NCBI RefSeq assembly: GCF_965203655.1
Contig: NZ_CBDBDD010000009.1
Coordinates: 992,001-1,056,000 of the forward strand
DNA: 64,000 nt
From: Poriferisodalis sp965203655
Lineage (GTDB): Bacteria; Actinomycetota; Acidimicrobiia; Acidimicrobiales; Poriferisodalaceae
Direction of reading: 5' to 3'
Shown here: positions 53,692-62,803 of the stretch, piece after piece
Layout: the number at the start of each line of letters is the position of its first letter
How positions within the stretch are numbered: the first letter of the stretch is position 1
Notes under the pieces: model-generated
Database searches by the model: none
Told to the model about the DNA's origin: nothing
The model's input: only the letters and a program-made list of their open reading frames with translations
Position numbers and translations under genes: made by a program

Positions 53692-53697
53692 ATTGTA
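53692..53697 (-). promoter_or_regulatory. -10 element TACAAT, leaderless start of the small operon
   Basis: Minus-strand TAnnnT hexamer close to the consensus TATAAT, 7 nt before GTG 53684. Confidence 0.5.
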
Positions 53698-53746
53698 GCC
53701 AGCGGTGGTTCAAACAGAACCATTCCTGCGCGGCACTGACCGTCGG

Positions 53747-54541
53747 TCAGCGGAGGTGGGTCGGGCGGGGATCGGCTAGGCGGCCGAGGGGTGATTGGGC
53801 TCGCAGGCCGCCGTCGACCACGATGGCTTCGCCGGTGACGAACGACGACTCGTCGCTGGCGAGCCAGGCGGCGACGCTGGCGATCTCGTCGGGATGGCCG
53901 AGACGGCGCAAGGCGTGCGCTGCCAGGTTTCGTTCGAGCGCCGCGGGGTCCTGCATCATCCGCTGGACGGGCGGGGTCTGGATGGTGCCGGGGCAGATGG
54001 CGTTGACGCGCACGCCGTCGGGGGCGTGGTCGGTGGACAGCGCACGGGTCAGGTTGATCACGGCTGCCTTTGACGCGGCATACACCACTGAGCCGCCGTC
54101 ACCGTGCAGGCCGCTGATCGAGGCTGTGTTGATGATCGAACCGCCGCCGCGAGCCTCCATCGCCGGGACCGCGTACTTGGCGCCCAAGTACACCGACCGC
54201 ACGTTGACGTTCATGACGAGGTCCCAATCACGAGGCTCGAGCTCCACCGCGGTGCCGGGGCGGATGGTGCCTGCATTGCTGTAGAGCACGTCCAGGCCGC
54301 CCCAGCGGTCCACGGCCGCGGCCACCATCGCCTCGACGTCGTCGGGCTCGGCGACGTTGGCGCCGAAGCCGTGCGCCTCGCCCCCGGCTTCGATGATCGA
54401 CTCGGCCACACCTTCGGCTCGCTCGCGACGGATATCCACCACCAGCACCGACGCACCCTCCGCGGCGAAGCGACGGGCACTGGCTTCGCCGATGCCCGAT
54501 GCACCGCCCGTGACGATGGCGACTTTGTCCTTGAGCAGCAT
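53747..54541 (-). CDS. short-chain dehydrogenase/reductase
   Basis: A 264-residue classical SDR. NAD-binding TGGASGIGEASARRFAAEG, NAG motif SNAGTIRPG, catalytic Ser in INTASISG and Y-x3-K in VVYAASKAAVINL. The end SSFVTGEAIVVDGG is typical. ATG 54541 with GGAGGGA about 6 nt upstream. Substrate unknown. Confidence 0.9.
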   Translation of the reverse strand: MLLKDKVAIVTGGASGIGEASARRFAAEGASVLVVDIRRERAEGVAESIIEAGGEAHGFGANVAEPDDVEAMVAAAVDRWGGLDVLYSNAGTIRPGTAVELEPRDWDLVMNVNVRSVYLGAKYAVPAMEARGGGSIINTASISGLHGDGGSVVYAASKAAVINLTRALSTDHAPDGVRVNAICPGTIQTPPVQRMMQDPAALERNLAAHALRRLGHPDEIASVAAWLASDESSFVTGEAIVVDGGLRAQSPLGRLADPRPTHLR

Positions 54542-54675
54542 GCGATTCCCTCCGAGCGCCGCGCCGGTCCCTGCGGACAATACGACTCTGCGTCGGGCCT
54601 CGTCTTGCCAACGTGGCTACGTTGTGGCGCCTGGTCGGGATCGTCCCGATGCGGGCCGACACCCCGGAGGGCTCG

Positions 54676-55560
54676 ATGGCGAGCGAAGCGTTCTACAGGA
54701 TCCGCGAGATCATCGCGTCGCAGGACATGCCTGCGAACATCGATGCGATGCGCAAGGGCATCGAGCTCACCGCGCGGCCGCTGCCGGCTGGTGTCACCGG
54801 CGAGATGGTGGACGCCAACGGCGTCTCGTGCGAGCTGCAGACACCCGACGAGACCACCGGCGACGCCATCGTGCAGTACGTGCACGGCGGCGGCTATGTC
54901 GCTGGGTCCATCGGCTCGCACCGGAACCTCACCGGCAACTTGGCCCTCAAGCTGGGCTGCCCGGTGCTTTCGGTGGACTACCGCTTGGCGCCCGAGCATC
55001 CCCACCCTGCTCCGGTGGAGGATTCGGTTGCGGTGTATCGCTGGCTGCTCGACAGAGGCCACTCCGCCGACAAGATCGCCATCGCGGGCGATTCCGCAGG
55101 CGGCGGGCTGACCATGTCAACGCTCATGAAGCTGCGCGACCTCGGGCTGCCGCTGCCGGCCGCAGCCGTGCCTATCTCGCCGTGGGTCGACATGTCGGGC
55201 TCCGGCGAAAGCGCCGTCACCCGCTCGGACCGCGACCCGATGGTGACCGCCGACGATCTCACCCGGATCGCTGGGGTCTTCCTCGGCCCCGACGGCGAAG
55301 CCACCGATCCTTACGCGTCGCCGCTCGAAGGCGACCTCTCGGGCTTGCCGCCGCTGCTGATCCACTGCGGCGACGACGAGGTACTGCTGAGCGACAGCGA
55401 GCGGCTGGCACACAAGGCCCGCACGTCTGGCGTCGACGTGACGCTCGAGGTCTGGCCCGAGATGATCCACGTCTGGCACTCGATGGCGGGGCTCTTCCCC
55501 GAGGCCGACGACGGCGTGGCGCGGGTGGCCGAATACCTCGGCGAGCGCCTCGCAGTCTGA
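54676..55560 (+). CDS. alpha/beta hydrolase of the HSL (esterase) family
   Basis: A 294-residue esterase. Oxyanion motif VHGGGYVAGS, nucleophile GDSAGGGLTMS, and Asp/His in HCGDDEVLLSDSER and MIHVWHSMAG. Acts on short-chain esters. ATG 54676 with CCGGAGGG 5 nt upstream. Confidence 0.9.
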   Translation: MASEAFYRIREIIASQDMPANIDAMRKGIELTARPLPAGVTGEMVDANGVSCELQTPDETTGDAIVQYVHGGGYVAGSIGSHRNLTGNLALKLGCPVLSVDYRLAPEHPHPAPVEDSVAVYRWLLDRGHSADKIAIAGDSAGGGLTMSTLMKLRDLGLPLPAAAVPISPWVDMSGSGESAVTRSDRDPMVTADDLTRIAGVFLGPDGEATDPYASPLEGDLSGLPPLLIHCGDDEVLLSDSERLAHKARTSGVDVTLEVWPEMIHVWHSMAGLFPEADDGVARVAEYLGERLAV

Positions 55561-55602
55561 AGCCGACCGCCAGCGATGACGGGCCTGGCGGCGAAGGCGG
55601 GC

Positions 55603-56301
55603 TTACGACTTCGCCACGTCGTCGAGGAACCAATCCACCAAATCGAAGCAGTTGCGTCGGTTGGCGGCCTCGTTGCGTGCGATCTCGGCGAGGACCTCCT
55701 CGCGCACGATGCCGACCGATGCCAGGTAGTCGTCGCTGGCCTCGCGGAGCCATTCGCTGGCGAGTTCCACGCTGATCTCAGGGTGGAACTGCGTGCCCAC
55801 GCTGCGGCCCATCCGGAACAGCTGCGGGCAGGTCTCGGTGCTGGCGAGCATCTCGGCGCCATCGGGCAAGTGGAAGCGGTCGTGATGCCATTCCATCCAC
55901 GGCCCGGCCGAAATCGGCAGCTCGACGCCGTCGGGCGGTGAGATCCGGTACCAGCCAATCTCAGTCTCGGGGGAGAGATCCACCGATCCGCCCAGCGCCG
56001 CAGCCAGCGCCTGACCGCCGAAGCAGATGCCCAGCACCGGCGTGCCGCGCTCGTGCGAGCGGCGAATGAGATCTAGCTCAGCGCCGATCCACGGCTTGAT
56101 CGCGTCCTCGTACACCGAGAAGTACGAACCCGTCACCACGAGCGCATCGAAGTCATCACTGGGCAGCGGCTGGAATTCTGCCGGCCGTGAGGTGTCGGGC
56201 ACCATCACGTGGACGTGCAGCTCGACGCCCCGCTCCACCAAGCGATCACCGACGAAACCGGGCCGCGATGTCTCCTCGTGCGTGACGACCAGCGCCCTCA
56301 T
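55603..56301 (-). CDS. class I glutamine amidotransferase-like protein
   Basis: A 232-residue GATase-fold protein. Cys nucleophile in VLGICFGGQALAAALGG, His-Glu in GTQFHPEISVELASEW. No partner synthetase domain is attached. ATG 56301 overlaps the P450 stop by 4 nt, so it belongs to the P450 transcript. GATase-like proteins of this kind can act as gamma-glutamyl-amide hydrolases in amine catabolism, and a GS-like ligase lies 2.7 kb upstream on the other strand. Confidence 0.83.
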   Translation of the reverse strand: MRALVVTHEETSRPGFVGDRLVERGVELHVHVMVPDTSRPAEFQPLPSDDFDALVVTGSYFSVYEDAIKPWIGAELDLIRRSHERGTPVLGICFGGQALAAALGGSVDLSPETEIGWYRISPPDGVELPISAGPWMEWHHDRFHLPDGAEMLASTETCPQLFRMGRSVGTQFHPEISVELASEWLREASDDYLASVGIVREEVLAEIARNEAANRRNCFDLVDWFLDDVAKS

Positions 56302-57596
56302 GCAGCCAGCTCGACCACGTGTACGGGCAGGTGCTTGATGCCGGAAATGAAGTTGGACCGCAGCCGCTCGACCGGGCCGTCCTGCTCGATGCGGACCACC
56401 CTCCGCAGAAGCTCTTCGAACACCACCTTGATCTCCATACGAGCCAGCCACGCTCCCAAGCACAAGTGTGGTCCGTTGCGGCCGAACGCCATGTGCTCGT
56501 TGTTCGGACGTACCAGGTCAAACCGGAACGGATGAGCGAAACGATCGTCGTCGTGATCGGCGCTGACGTAATACAGCACCACCTTGTCGCCCGCCCGCAC
56601 CTTGGTGCCACGGATCTCGGTATCGCAGGTGGCCGTGCGCCGGAAATGCGTCGTCACCGAGCTGGCCCGCAGCACTTCCTCCACGGCGCTCGCGGTCAGC
56701 TCGTCGTCGCCGGCCAGCACCGCGGCCCGCCAGGTGTCGAACAGGTGAGGGTGGGCCATCAGCACCCACAGCCCGTGGGTCATCGTGTAGCGGGTGGTGT
56801 CGTTGCCTGCCGCGATCAGCAGCGTGAAGAAGTTCTTGAACTCCAGATCGGTCAGCGGCGTGCCGTCGGTGGTGGGCGCCAAGAGCTGGCTGATCACGTC
56901 CTTGGTCGGGCATTCGCGCCGCTCCGCGGCCTGGGCCGCCGCGTACTCGAAGATCTCCACGGTGGCCGGGCTGCGGAACGGCATGAAGCGGAACTCGTCG
57001 GTGTCCACCAGCCCCACGGGGTAATCGGTGAAGTCGGGATCGGTGTTGCCGAGCAGCGCGTCGCCCCACTCCACGAGCTGGTGGCCGTCGGCGTCGCTGG
57101 TGCCCAGCATGCGGCCCAGCATCCGCATGGGCAGTTCGGTTGCAACGTCGGTGACGAAGTCGAAGCGTTCCTCGGTGAGGGCGTGGTCGAGCACCTCGCA
57201 CGCCAGCCCACGGATGGCGGCCTCATAGGTATTCACGACCCGAGGCGTGAACCCGCGGCTCACCAGGCGCCGGTAGCGGGTGTGCTCGGGCGGGTCCATC
57301 TCCATCATCGTCTTGCGTGCTTCGAGCTCGTCGGGCGCCATGTCCTCGAGCCGGATGCCCTGCGCGGAGGTGAAGGTCTGGGTGTCACGGCTGATGCGGA
57401 ACGCATCGTCGTACTTGGTGACGGCCCAGTAGCCGCGCCCGTCCACCTCGTCGACCCAGGCCACGGGATCCTCCCGCCGCATTCGGGCGAACGTGGCATG
57501 GGGCACGCCCCGGGTCCAGACGTCGTGATCGGAGATGTTGGCGTCGTCAGGCCCGAGGTCGTCCAAGTACGGCTCGGCCCAGGTGCTCACTGCCAT
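56298..57596 (-). CDS. cytochrome P450
   Basis: A 432-residue bacterial class I P450. I-helix oxygen-binding LLIAAGNDTTRYT, E-x2-R in EVLRASS, and heme Cys in FGRNGPHLCLGAWLARME. ATG 57596 overlaps the TGA of the upstream P450 by one base (TGATG). Sequence style resembles the sterol/alkyl hydroxylating actinobacterial P450s. No ferredoxin or reductase gene is nearby. Confidence 0.9.
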   Translation of the reverse strand: MAVSTWAEPYLDDLGPDDANISDHDVWTRGVPHATFARMRREDPVAWVDEVDGRGYWAVTKYDDAFRISRDTQTFTSAQGIRLEDMAPDELEARKTMMEMDPPEHTRYRRLVSRGFTPRVVNTYEAAIRGLACEVLDHALTEERFDFVTDVATELPMRMLGRMLGTSDADGHQLVEWGDALLGNTDPDFTDYPVGLVDTDEFRFMPFRSPATVEIFEYAAAQAAERRECPTKDVISQLLAPTTDGTPLTDLEFKNFFTLLIAAGNDTTRYTMTHGLWVLMAHPHLFDTWRAAVLAGDDELTASAVEEVLRASSVTTHFRRTATCDTEIRGTKVRAGDKVVLYYVSADHDDDRFAHPFRFDLVRPNNEHMAFGRNGPHLCLGAWLARMEIKVVFEELLRRVVRIEQDGPVERLRSNFISGIKHLPVHVVELAA

Positions 57597-58900
57597 CAAT
57601 TGTTACAGGAGGCTCGCACAGCCACCGCCGGCTTGGCCACTGCAGCTTCCACTGCCACCTCCACCGAGGCGACGCCGTGAACGAAGTTCGACGGGATCCG
57701 CACGAGGTCGGCAACGCTCGCCGGCCGGATGCTGCGGTCGAGCATCGCTTCGAGCAGCACAGTCAGTTCCATGCGGGCCAAGTAAGCGCCCAGGCAGAAG
57801 TGCGGCCCCCCGCCGCCGAAAGCGATCTGTGCGTTGTCGGCCCGGCCGATGTCGAACTCGTCGGGTCGCTCGAACACCGCCTCGTCCCGGTTGGCCGACG
57901 GGTACCACATCACCACCTTGTCGCCCGCTGAGATCTGAGTGCCTGCCAGCTCGGTGTCGACCGCTGCGGTGCGGCGCATGTGCAGGATCGGCGAGGCCCA
58001 GCGGATCACTTCTTCGACGGCGTTGGGGAGCAGCTCGCGGTCGGCCGCCAGCCTGTCCCACTGCTCGGGGTGCTCGGCGAACGCCATGGTCCCGTGGGTG
58101 ATGGCGGTGCGCGTGGTCTCGTTCCCGCCGAACACCAGCACCTGGAAGAAGTTCCGGAACTCGGTGGCCGTCAGGCGGTCGCCGCCGACCTCGGCATGCA
58201 CCAGGTGGCTCACGACGTCGTCGGTGGGCTGTTCCAGACGCTCGTCGCCCAGCTTGGCCCCGTACTCGTACAGTCCCCACGCTGCGGGGCTGCCGAAGGG
58301 GAGCAGGCGCAGCGGCGTCGTGTTGCCGTAGGCGTCGGGCGGCAGCGATTGCGTTTCGGTGGTGCCTTCGACGAGGTGATTCGAAAGCTCCACCATGTAG
58401 TCGGCGTCTTCGGGCGGCACGCCCAGGATCGCGATGATCACCCTGATCGGCAGCGGCGCCGCCACCAGCTCCACCCAATCGCCACCGCCCCGCTCGACCA
58501 CCACGTCGAGCAACTCGTCGGCAATGGCACGGGTGCGCTCCGTGTACCGGCGCATCTGGCGGGGTGTGAACGCCTTGGACACCACCCGACGCAGCCGGGT
58601 GTGCGCCGGCGGGTCGTGTTCGAGGATCGATCGGCGGGCCTCCAGCGCGTCGGCCTCGAGATCCCACAGGTTGACGTGCCCGATGGCCGACGAGAAGCGC
58701 TCGGGATGGCGTGACACCTCGCACACGTCGGCGTGGCGCGTCACCGCCCAGAAGCCGTGGTCCTCGTAGCGGTTCCAGTGCAGCCCCGGTCGTGCGCGAA
58801 GCGTGCGGAAGTCGTCCCAGGGAATGCCGTTCCCGTAGCGGCCGGCATCAACGATGTCGATGTCAGCGGACCGCTCGCTCCGCGCCGATCCACCGGTCAC
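57596..58900 (-). CDS. cytochrome P450
   Basis: A 434-residue P450. I-helix VFGGNETTRTAITHG (Glu-Thr in place of Asp-Thr), E-x2-R in EEVIRWASP, heme motif FGGGGPHFCLGAYLARME. GTG 58900 is preferred; the longer reading would enter the divergent GS-like leader. Upstream of and coupled to the second P450 and the GATase-like gene. Confidence 0.9.
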   Translation of the reverse strand: MTGGSARSERSADIDIVDAGRYGNGIPWDDFRTLRARPGLHWNRYEDHGFWAVTRHADVCEVSRHPERFSSAIGHVNLWDLEADALEARRSILEHDPPAHTRLRRVVSKAFTPRQMRRYTERTRAIADELLDVVVERGGGDWVELVAAPLPIRVIIAILGVPPEDADYMVELSNHLVEGTTETQSLPPDAYGNTTPLRLLPFGSPAAWGLYEYGAKLGDERLEQPTDDVVSHLVHAEVGGDRLTATEFRNFFQVLVFGGNETTRTAITHGTMAFAEHPEQWDRLAADRELLPNAVEEVIRWASPILHMRRTAAVDTELAGTQISAGDKVVMWYPSANRDEAVFERPDEFDIGRADNAQIAFGGGGPHFCLGAYLARMELTVLLEAMLDRSIRPASVADLVRIPSNFVHGVASVEVAVEAAVAKPAVAVRASCNN

Positions 58901-59015
58901 GATGTCGTTCCGGCCAATGAGGTTTCGGGAGGCACAGCCGAATGGTAAGTCTGTGCCCGCCCGCGAGCCGACCAGACACGTCCATCGCATGCGAACACGA
59001 CGGAGGAATGAACCC

Positions 59016-60398
59016 ATGAGCGAACTTGCCGACATCCAGAGCACCCTGCGGATGGCCGATGTGCACACCGTCGAGGTGGCCATCGTCGACACCTACGGGC
59101 ACCTGCGCGGCAAGCGCTTTCCCGTCGATCATTTCCTGCGCTCGGTGGCCGAGGGCGGCTGTCACCTGGCAGACGCCATCTACATCTTCGACCTGCACAA
59201 CGACCTGGTCGACAGCCCGTACATCAACATGGGCAAGGGCTATCTCGACACGCATCTGGTCCCCGATCTCGGCACGCTGCGCCTCTTCGGCCACCGTCCC
59301 GGCTACGCGCTGGTGTTCGCCGACAGTCTCGAACCGCCGCACCGCCTCCACCCCATCGCACCCCGCACGGTGCTGGCCCGCCAGATCGCGCGCTGCCGGG
59401 CACTGGGCTACAGCCCGCTCGTGGCCACCGAGATGGAGTTCTACCTGTGCGAGGCCGACTGGTCGCACACCCAGAGCCACATCCAGTACTCATCGCTCAC
59501 CGACCGGTCAGACCTCGAATCGGTGCTGTTGGCCATGCGCCTCGCGATGATCGATGCCGGCATCCCCGTCGAGTCGTCGAACCCCGAGTACGGGCCCGGC
59601 CAGATCGAGATCAACGTGCAGTACTCCGATGCCATGACCACTGCCGACAACACGGCGCTCTACAAGAGCATCGTGAAGGAGATCGCCGAGGAGACCGGGC
59701 TGAAGGCCACGTTCATGCCCAAACCGTGGACCGAGCCGTCGGGCAGCGGCATGCATGTGCACACGAGCCTCGTAGACGTGAGACACCGCGCTCCCGGCGG
59801 CGGCGAGCAGCCGCACGAGGCAGCGAGCTCGAACGCGTTCGCCAGCTCCGAGGAGCGGCCCAACGACGTGATGTCGCACTGGCTCGGCGGCCAGCTCGAC
59901 AACGCCGGGGCGCTGTCGCTGCTCGGCAGCCCCGTGCCCAACGGCTACAAGCGAGTGCGCCCCTACACGTTCGCCCCCACGCACGTGCACTGGGGGCTCG
60001 ACAATCGCTCGGTGATGTGCCGCTGCACAGTCGGCGCGGACAATGCGAACCGCGTGGAGTTCCGGTCTGCGGGCGCGGATGCCAACCCGTACCTGATGAT
60101 CGCCGGCCTGCTGGCAGCAGGCGCCGACGGCCTCGAGCGCCGCGCCGACCCGGGCCCGATGAGCGTGGGCGACATGTACGACGACCCCGGCGACGCAGTG
60201 CCGCTGCCCGCCAACGCCGCCGACGGCATAGCGGCCTACGAGGGCAGCGCTCTAGCTGCAGCGTTGGGGGAGGAGTTCTCGACCAACTTCGTGCTGATGG
60301 CCAAAGCCGAGCTCGACAAATTCGTTGACGCGGGGTGCGATCCGGCCGGCGACGAAGTAACCGACTGGGAGCGAGACCGCTACCTCGAATTCACCTGA
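59016..60398 (+). CDS. glutamine synthetase-like gamma-glutamyl ligase
   Basis: A 460-residue GS-fold protein. Metal-binding TEMEFYLCEADW and EYGPGQIEINVQYSDA, GSGMHVHTSLVD (ammonia/His region) and the nucleotide segment NRVEFRSAGADANPYLMIAGLLAAG are present. It is not a housekeeping GlnA (no conserved adenylation Tyr region seen) but fits the ligases that join glutamate to amines. GGAGG lies about 10 nt before ATG 59016. Divergent from the P450 pair. Confidence 0.85.
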   Translation: MSELADIQSTLRMADVHTVEVAIVDTYGHLRGKRFPVDHFLRSVAEGGCHLADAIYIFDLHNDLVDSPYINMGKGYLDTHLVPDLGTLRLFGHRPGYALVFADSLEPPHRLHPIAPRTVLARQIARCRALGYSPLVATEMEFYLCEADWSHTQSHIQYSSLTDRSDLESVLLAMRLAMIDAGIPVESSNPEYGPGQIEINVQYSDAMTTADNTALYKSIVKEIAEETGLKATFMPKPWTEPSGSGMHVHTSLVDVRHRAPGGGEQPHEAASSNAFASSEERPNDVMSHWLGGQLDNAGALSLLGSPVPNGYKRVRPYTFAPTHVHWGLDNRSVMCRCTVGADNANRVEFRSAGADANPYLMIAGLLAAGADGLERRADPGPMSVGDMYDDPGDAVPLPANAADGIAAYEGSALAAALGEEFSTNFVLMAKAELDKFVDAGCDPAGDEVTDWERDRYLEFT

Positions 60399-60480
60399 AC
60401 GGCAGGCTCGGGCACTCGGCTGCGCTGAACGCTGAACAATTTTCGGTGGCCATGCGCCCGAGGTGTGCGAGCTGCATAGT

Positions 60481-62514
60481 CTAGGGGTCGTCGTTTTTGA
60501 TGATTCCGTTTGCGTTGCGGTGCATTGCGCGCAGGAACGCTCCTTGGGGGTTCGAGAGCTTGAGCGTGAGGGTCTCTTTGCTCTCGTTGATGGCGTCGTC
60601 GAGCAGCGTCACCGAGACGGTCTTGTGCGTCTCGCCCGGCGCGAAGGTCAGCGTGCCCGACGCGGCGGTGTAGTCCGCCCCTGCCGCTGCCGTGCCGTCG
60701 TTGGTCGCGTAGTGCACCGAGACCGGCCCCGACGCCGCGCGGCTCAGCGTCACCGTGAAGTCGAGCGAGGCGTGCTTGCCTTCTTTCGCCCGGGCGTCCT
60801 GGGCTCGGATGCGCGCCGGGCCAGGGACCTTCGCTGACGCGTCGCCGAGGGCGACTGTCACGTCTTTCCAGGACTTCGGCTTGACGCGCACCCGCCACAG
60901 CACCGGGTCCAGCGACTCCACGCCCGTGACCGTCCCGTTCGTCACCGTGAACGCGTCGGCAGCGGGCTTGGCGCCCGACTGCACGTCCAGCGCGAACGCC
61001 GTCCGCCCGTCATGCTCCGCCGGGACCTTGCCGAACGCCGCCGCCACGGTCTGGGTTGCCGCCCGCGGCGTGGTCAGCACCGCCTGCTGCTGCTGCGGAT
61101 CCGCCGCGACCCTCGCATACGACGTGTTCGACAGCGCCCGCCCGTCCCGCGCGCACACCGCGCCCGACGGCTCGTGGTCGCAGTCCCGCCCGCCCGCGAG
61201 CGTCACCGTCACCACGGCGCTAGGCGACGCCGGCCGCACCGTCACCCGCCACAGCCCGGCGCCGATCTGCTCCACGCCCGTCACCCGGCCCTGCGTCACC
61301 GCGAACGACGACGCGCGCGGCGACCGGCTGAACTTGCCCACCGTCTCGCTCAGACGCACGTCCAGCGTGAACGCCGACTGCCCGTCATGCGTCGCGGGCA
61401 CCTTCTCGAACGATGCCGTCAGCGGGTCGCGCTGCTCCTCGTCGCCGGAGCTCGGCCCCTCGCCGCCCCGTTGCTGCGACACCCGCTCCAGGCGCAGCGA
61501 CACCGACTGGGCGGGGTCAGTGGTCCAGCTCAGCCCCGTGTTTCCCCATTGGTAAGAGCCGTCGATGCCCGTCGCGTCCGCCAGCCGAAACTCGGTGCTG
61601 CCGTCCACGGTCAGCTTTGCGACCGCCTTCAAGGCGTCCGAGAGGGGCCGGTCGAACGAGAGGGACAGCGTCCCGCCGCTCAGGACCACGCCGAGGACCC
61701 TGTGCGCCGACCCGCCGTCGACGAAGCCGTTGTCCGAGAGCGCATTGTTGCCTTGCGGGAGACACTGCCCGCCGCTCTTGCCGTTTTGGCATCCCACCAT
61801 GGGGAAGCTCGTCGTGCCGGTCACCTCGCTCAGCGCCACCCGCTCGTACACGAAGTTGTTCTGGCAGCGCTCGTTGGCGCCGAAGGCGCCCGCGCCCCAC
61901 TCACTGGTGGCGCCGCACGGGATGTACTGGCCGGCGGGGCCCTTCTGCTTGCGCACCACCATGGGGTCGCTGCCGCGCTCGTGGGACACGTCCCTCACCG
62001 TCAGCGTCGCCGTCCAGGGCAGCGCGCCCGACACCGCGAGGTGGTCTTGCTTGATGCCGGCATTCAGGTTGTCAAGCATCACGACATTGGTGGACGCTGG
62101 AGCGCCGATCTTGTAGGGCGCATTGGTCGTGTCGATGGATGTCAGGGTGAAGAAAATGTCCTCATTTTCCTCCACGATATCGTCCGGGATGACCCGGACC
62201 TGGAGGAGCACCTGCGTCGCACCTGCCGGCAGGTCCACATACTCGGTGTGGGTCACGGCTCCGTAGGCCCCGGGAACAGTGTGCCTGCGCAGCCCGGTAA
62301 CGGTGTAGTCCACGTTGCGGATGGCGGGGCCGCTGGTGGTGAACTTGACCCGGCTCGCGGTGGTCAGCGCCGGAGAGATCGTCACCCCGACGTTGAGCCC
62401 GCTCGCGTCGTTTTCCTCGATGACGTAGGTGACTTCGGCGAATTGCACTGACGGCCGGTTGTCGTCCTGCGCCTGGGCTGGCTGGGCGGGCAACGTGAGC
62501 GCGGTGCTGACCAT
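60481..62514 (-). CDS. secreted Calx-beta domain protein
   Basis: A 677-residue open frame from ATG 62514. Residues ~20-150 and the last ~110 residues (SGPVSVHYATNDGTAAAGADYTAAS.., ending IIKNDDP) are Calx-beta domains; the middle holds two repeats of an Ig-like unit (FEKVPATHDGQSAFTLDV / FGKVPAEHDGRTAFALDV). ATG 62514 lies inside a signal peptide: in-frame codons upstream read RRSALKLTLAAAASAL and then MVSTALTLPAQPAQAQ, with cleavage after AQA. The natural start is therefore upstream, at ATG 62620, across a G12 tract that puts it out of frame here. Probably a surface adhesion or matrix protein with Ca binding. Confidence 0.8.
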   Translation of the reverse strand: MVSTALTLPAQPAQAQDDNRPSVQFAEVTYVIEENDASGLNVGVTISPALTTASRVKFTTSGPAIRNVDYTVTGLRRHTVPGAYGAVTHTEYVDLPAGATQVLLQVRVIPDDIVEENEDIFFTLTSIDTTNAPYKIGAPASTNVVMLDNLNAGIKQDHLAVSGALPWTATLTVRDVSHERGSDPMVVRKQKGPAGQYIPCGATSEWGAGAFGANERCQNNFVYERVALSEVTGTTSFPMVGCQNGKSGGQCLPQGNNALSDNGFVDGGSAHRVLGVVLSGGTLSLSFDRPLSDALKAVAKLTVDGSTEFRLADATGIDGSYQWGNTGLSWTTDPAQSVSLRLERVSQQRGGEGPSSGDEEQRDPLTASFEKVPATHDGQSAFTLDVRLSETVGKFSRSPRASSFAVTQGRVTGVEQIGAGLWRVTVRPASPSAVVTVTLAGGRDCDHEPSGAVCARDGRALSNTSYARVAADPQQQQAVLTTPRAATQTVAAAFGKVPAEHDGRTAFALDVQSGAKPAADAFTVTNGTVTGVESLDPVLWRVRVKPKSWKDVTVALGDASAKVPGPARIRAQDARAKEGKHASLDFTVTLSRAASGPVSVHYATNDGTAAAGADYTAASGTLTFAPGETHKTVSVTLLDDAINESKETLTLKLSNPQGAFLRAMHRNANGIIKNDDP

Positions 62515-62563
62515 GAGCGCGCTGGCCGCTGCGGCCAGGGTCAGTTTGAGGGCGGAACGTCTA

Positions 62564-62575
62564 CCCCCCCCCCCC
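62564..62575 (-). repeat. G12 homopolymer in the leader of the Calx-beta gene
   Basis: Twelve consecutive G (minus strand). With ATG at 62620 (AAGGA 6 nt upstream) the tract ends in TAG directly after it. With 11 or 14 G the reading would continue GGRRSALKLTLAAAA into the signal peptide. An ON/OFF switch by slipped-strand change is possible. Confidence 0.85.
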
Positions 62576-62639
62576 GTACATGCGTGCTGGTGGGGTCGGG
62601 GTACGTGCCGGATCGCTCATCATTCATCCTTCATCTCTC

Positions 62640-62645
62640 TTTATA
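62640..62645 (-). promoter_or_regulatory. -10 element TATAAA of the Calx-beta gene
   Basis: Minus-strand TATAAA about 20 nt before ATG 62620. A -35-like TTGTAG lies 21 nt further up, a longer spacer than usual. Confidence 0.4.
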
Positions 62646-62803
62646 CGGTCATTGATGCGGGCGAGACTACAAGCCGCAGACCGTGGACACGAACATGCCG
62701 GCTGCGCCGCGGCCGCACACTCCGCACACGTGAGGAATCGCCCTCATGGTGCGGGGAGGATGCAGCGTGCGCCCGTCGCCTTCTCAGAGCCTCGTTTGGG
62801 GGT

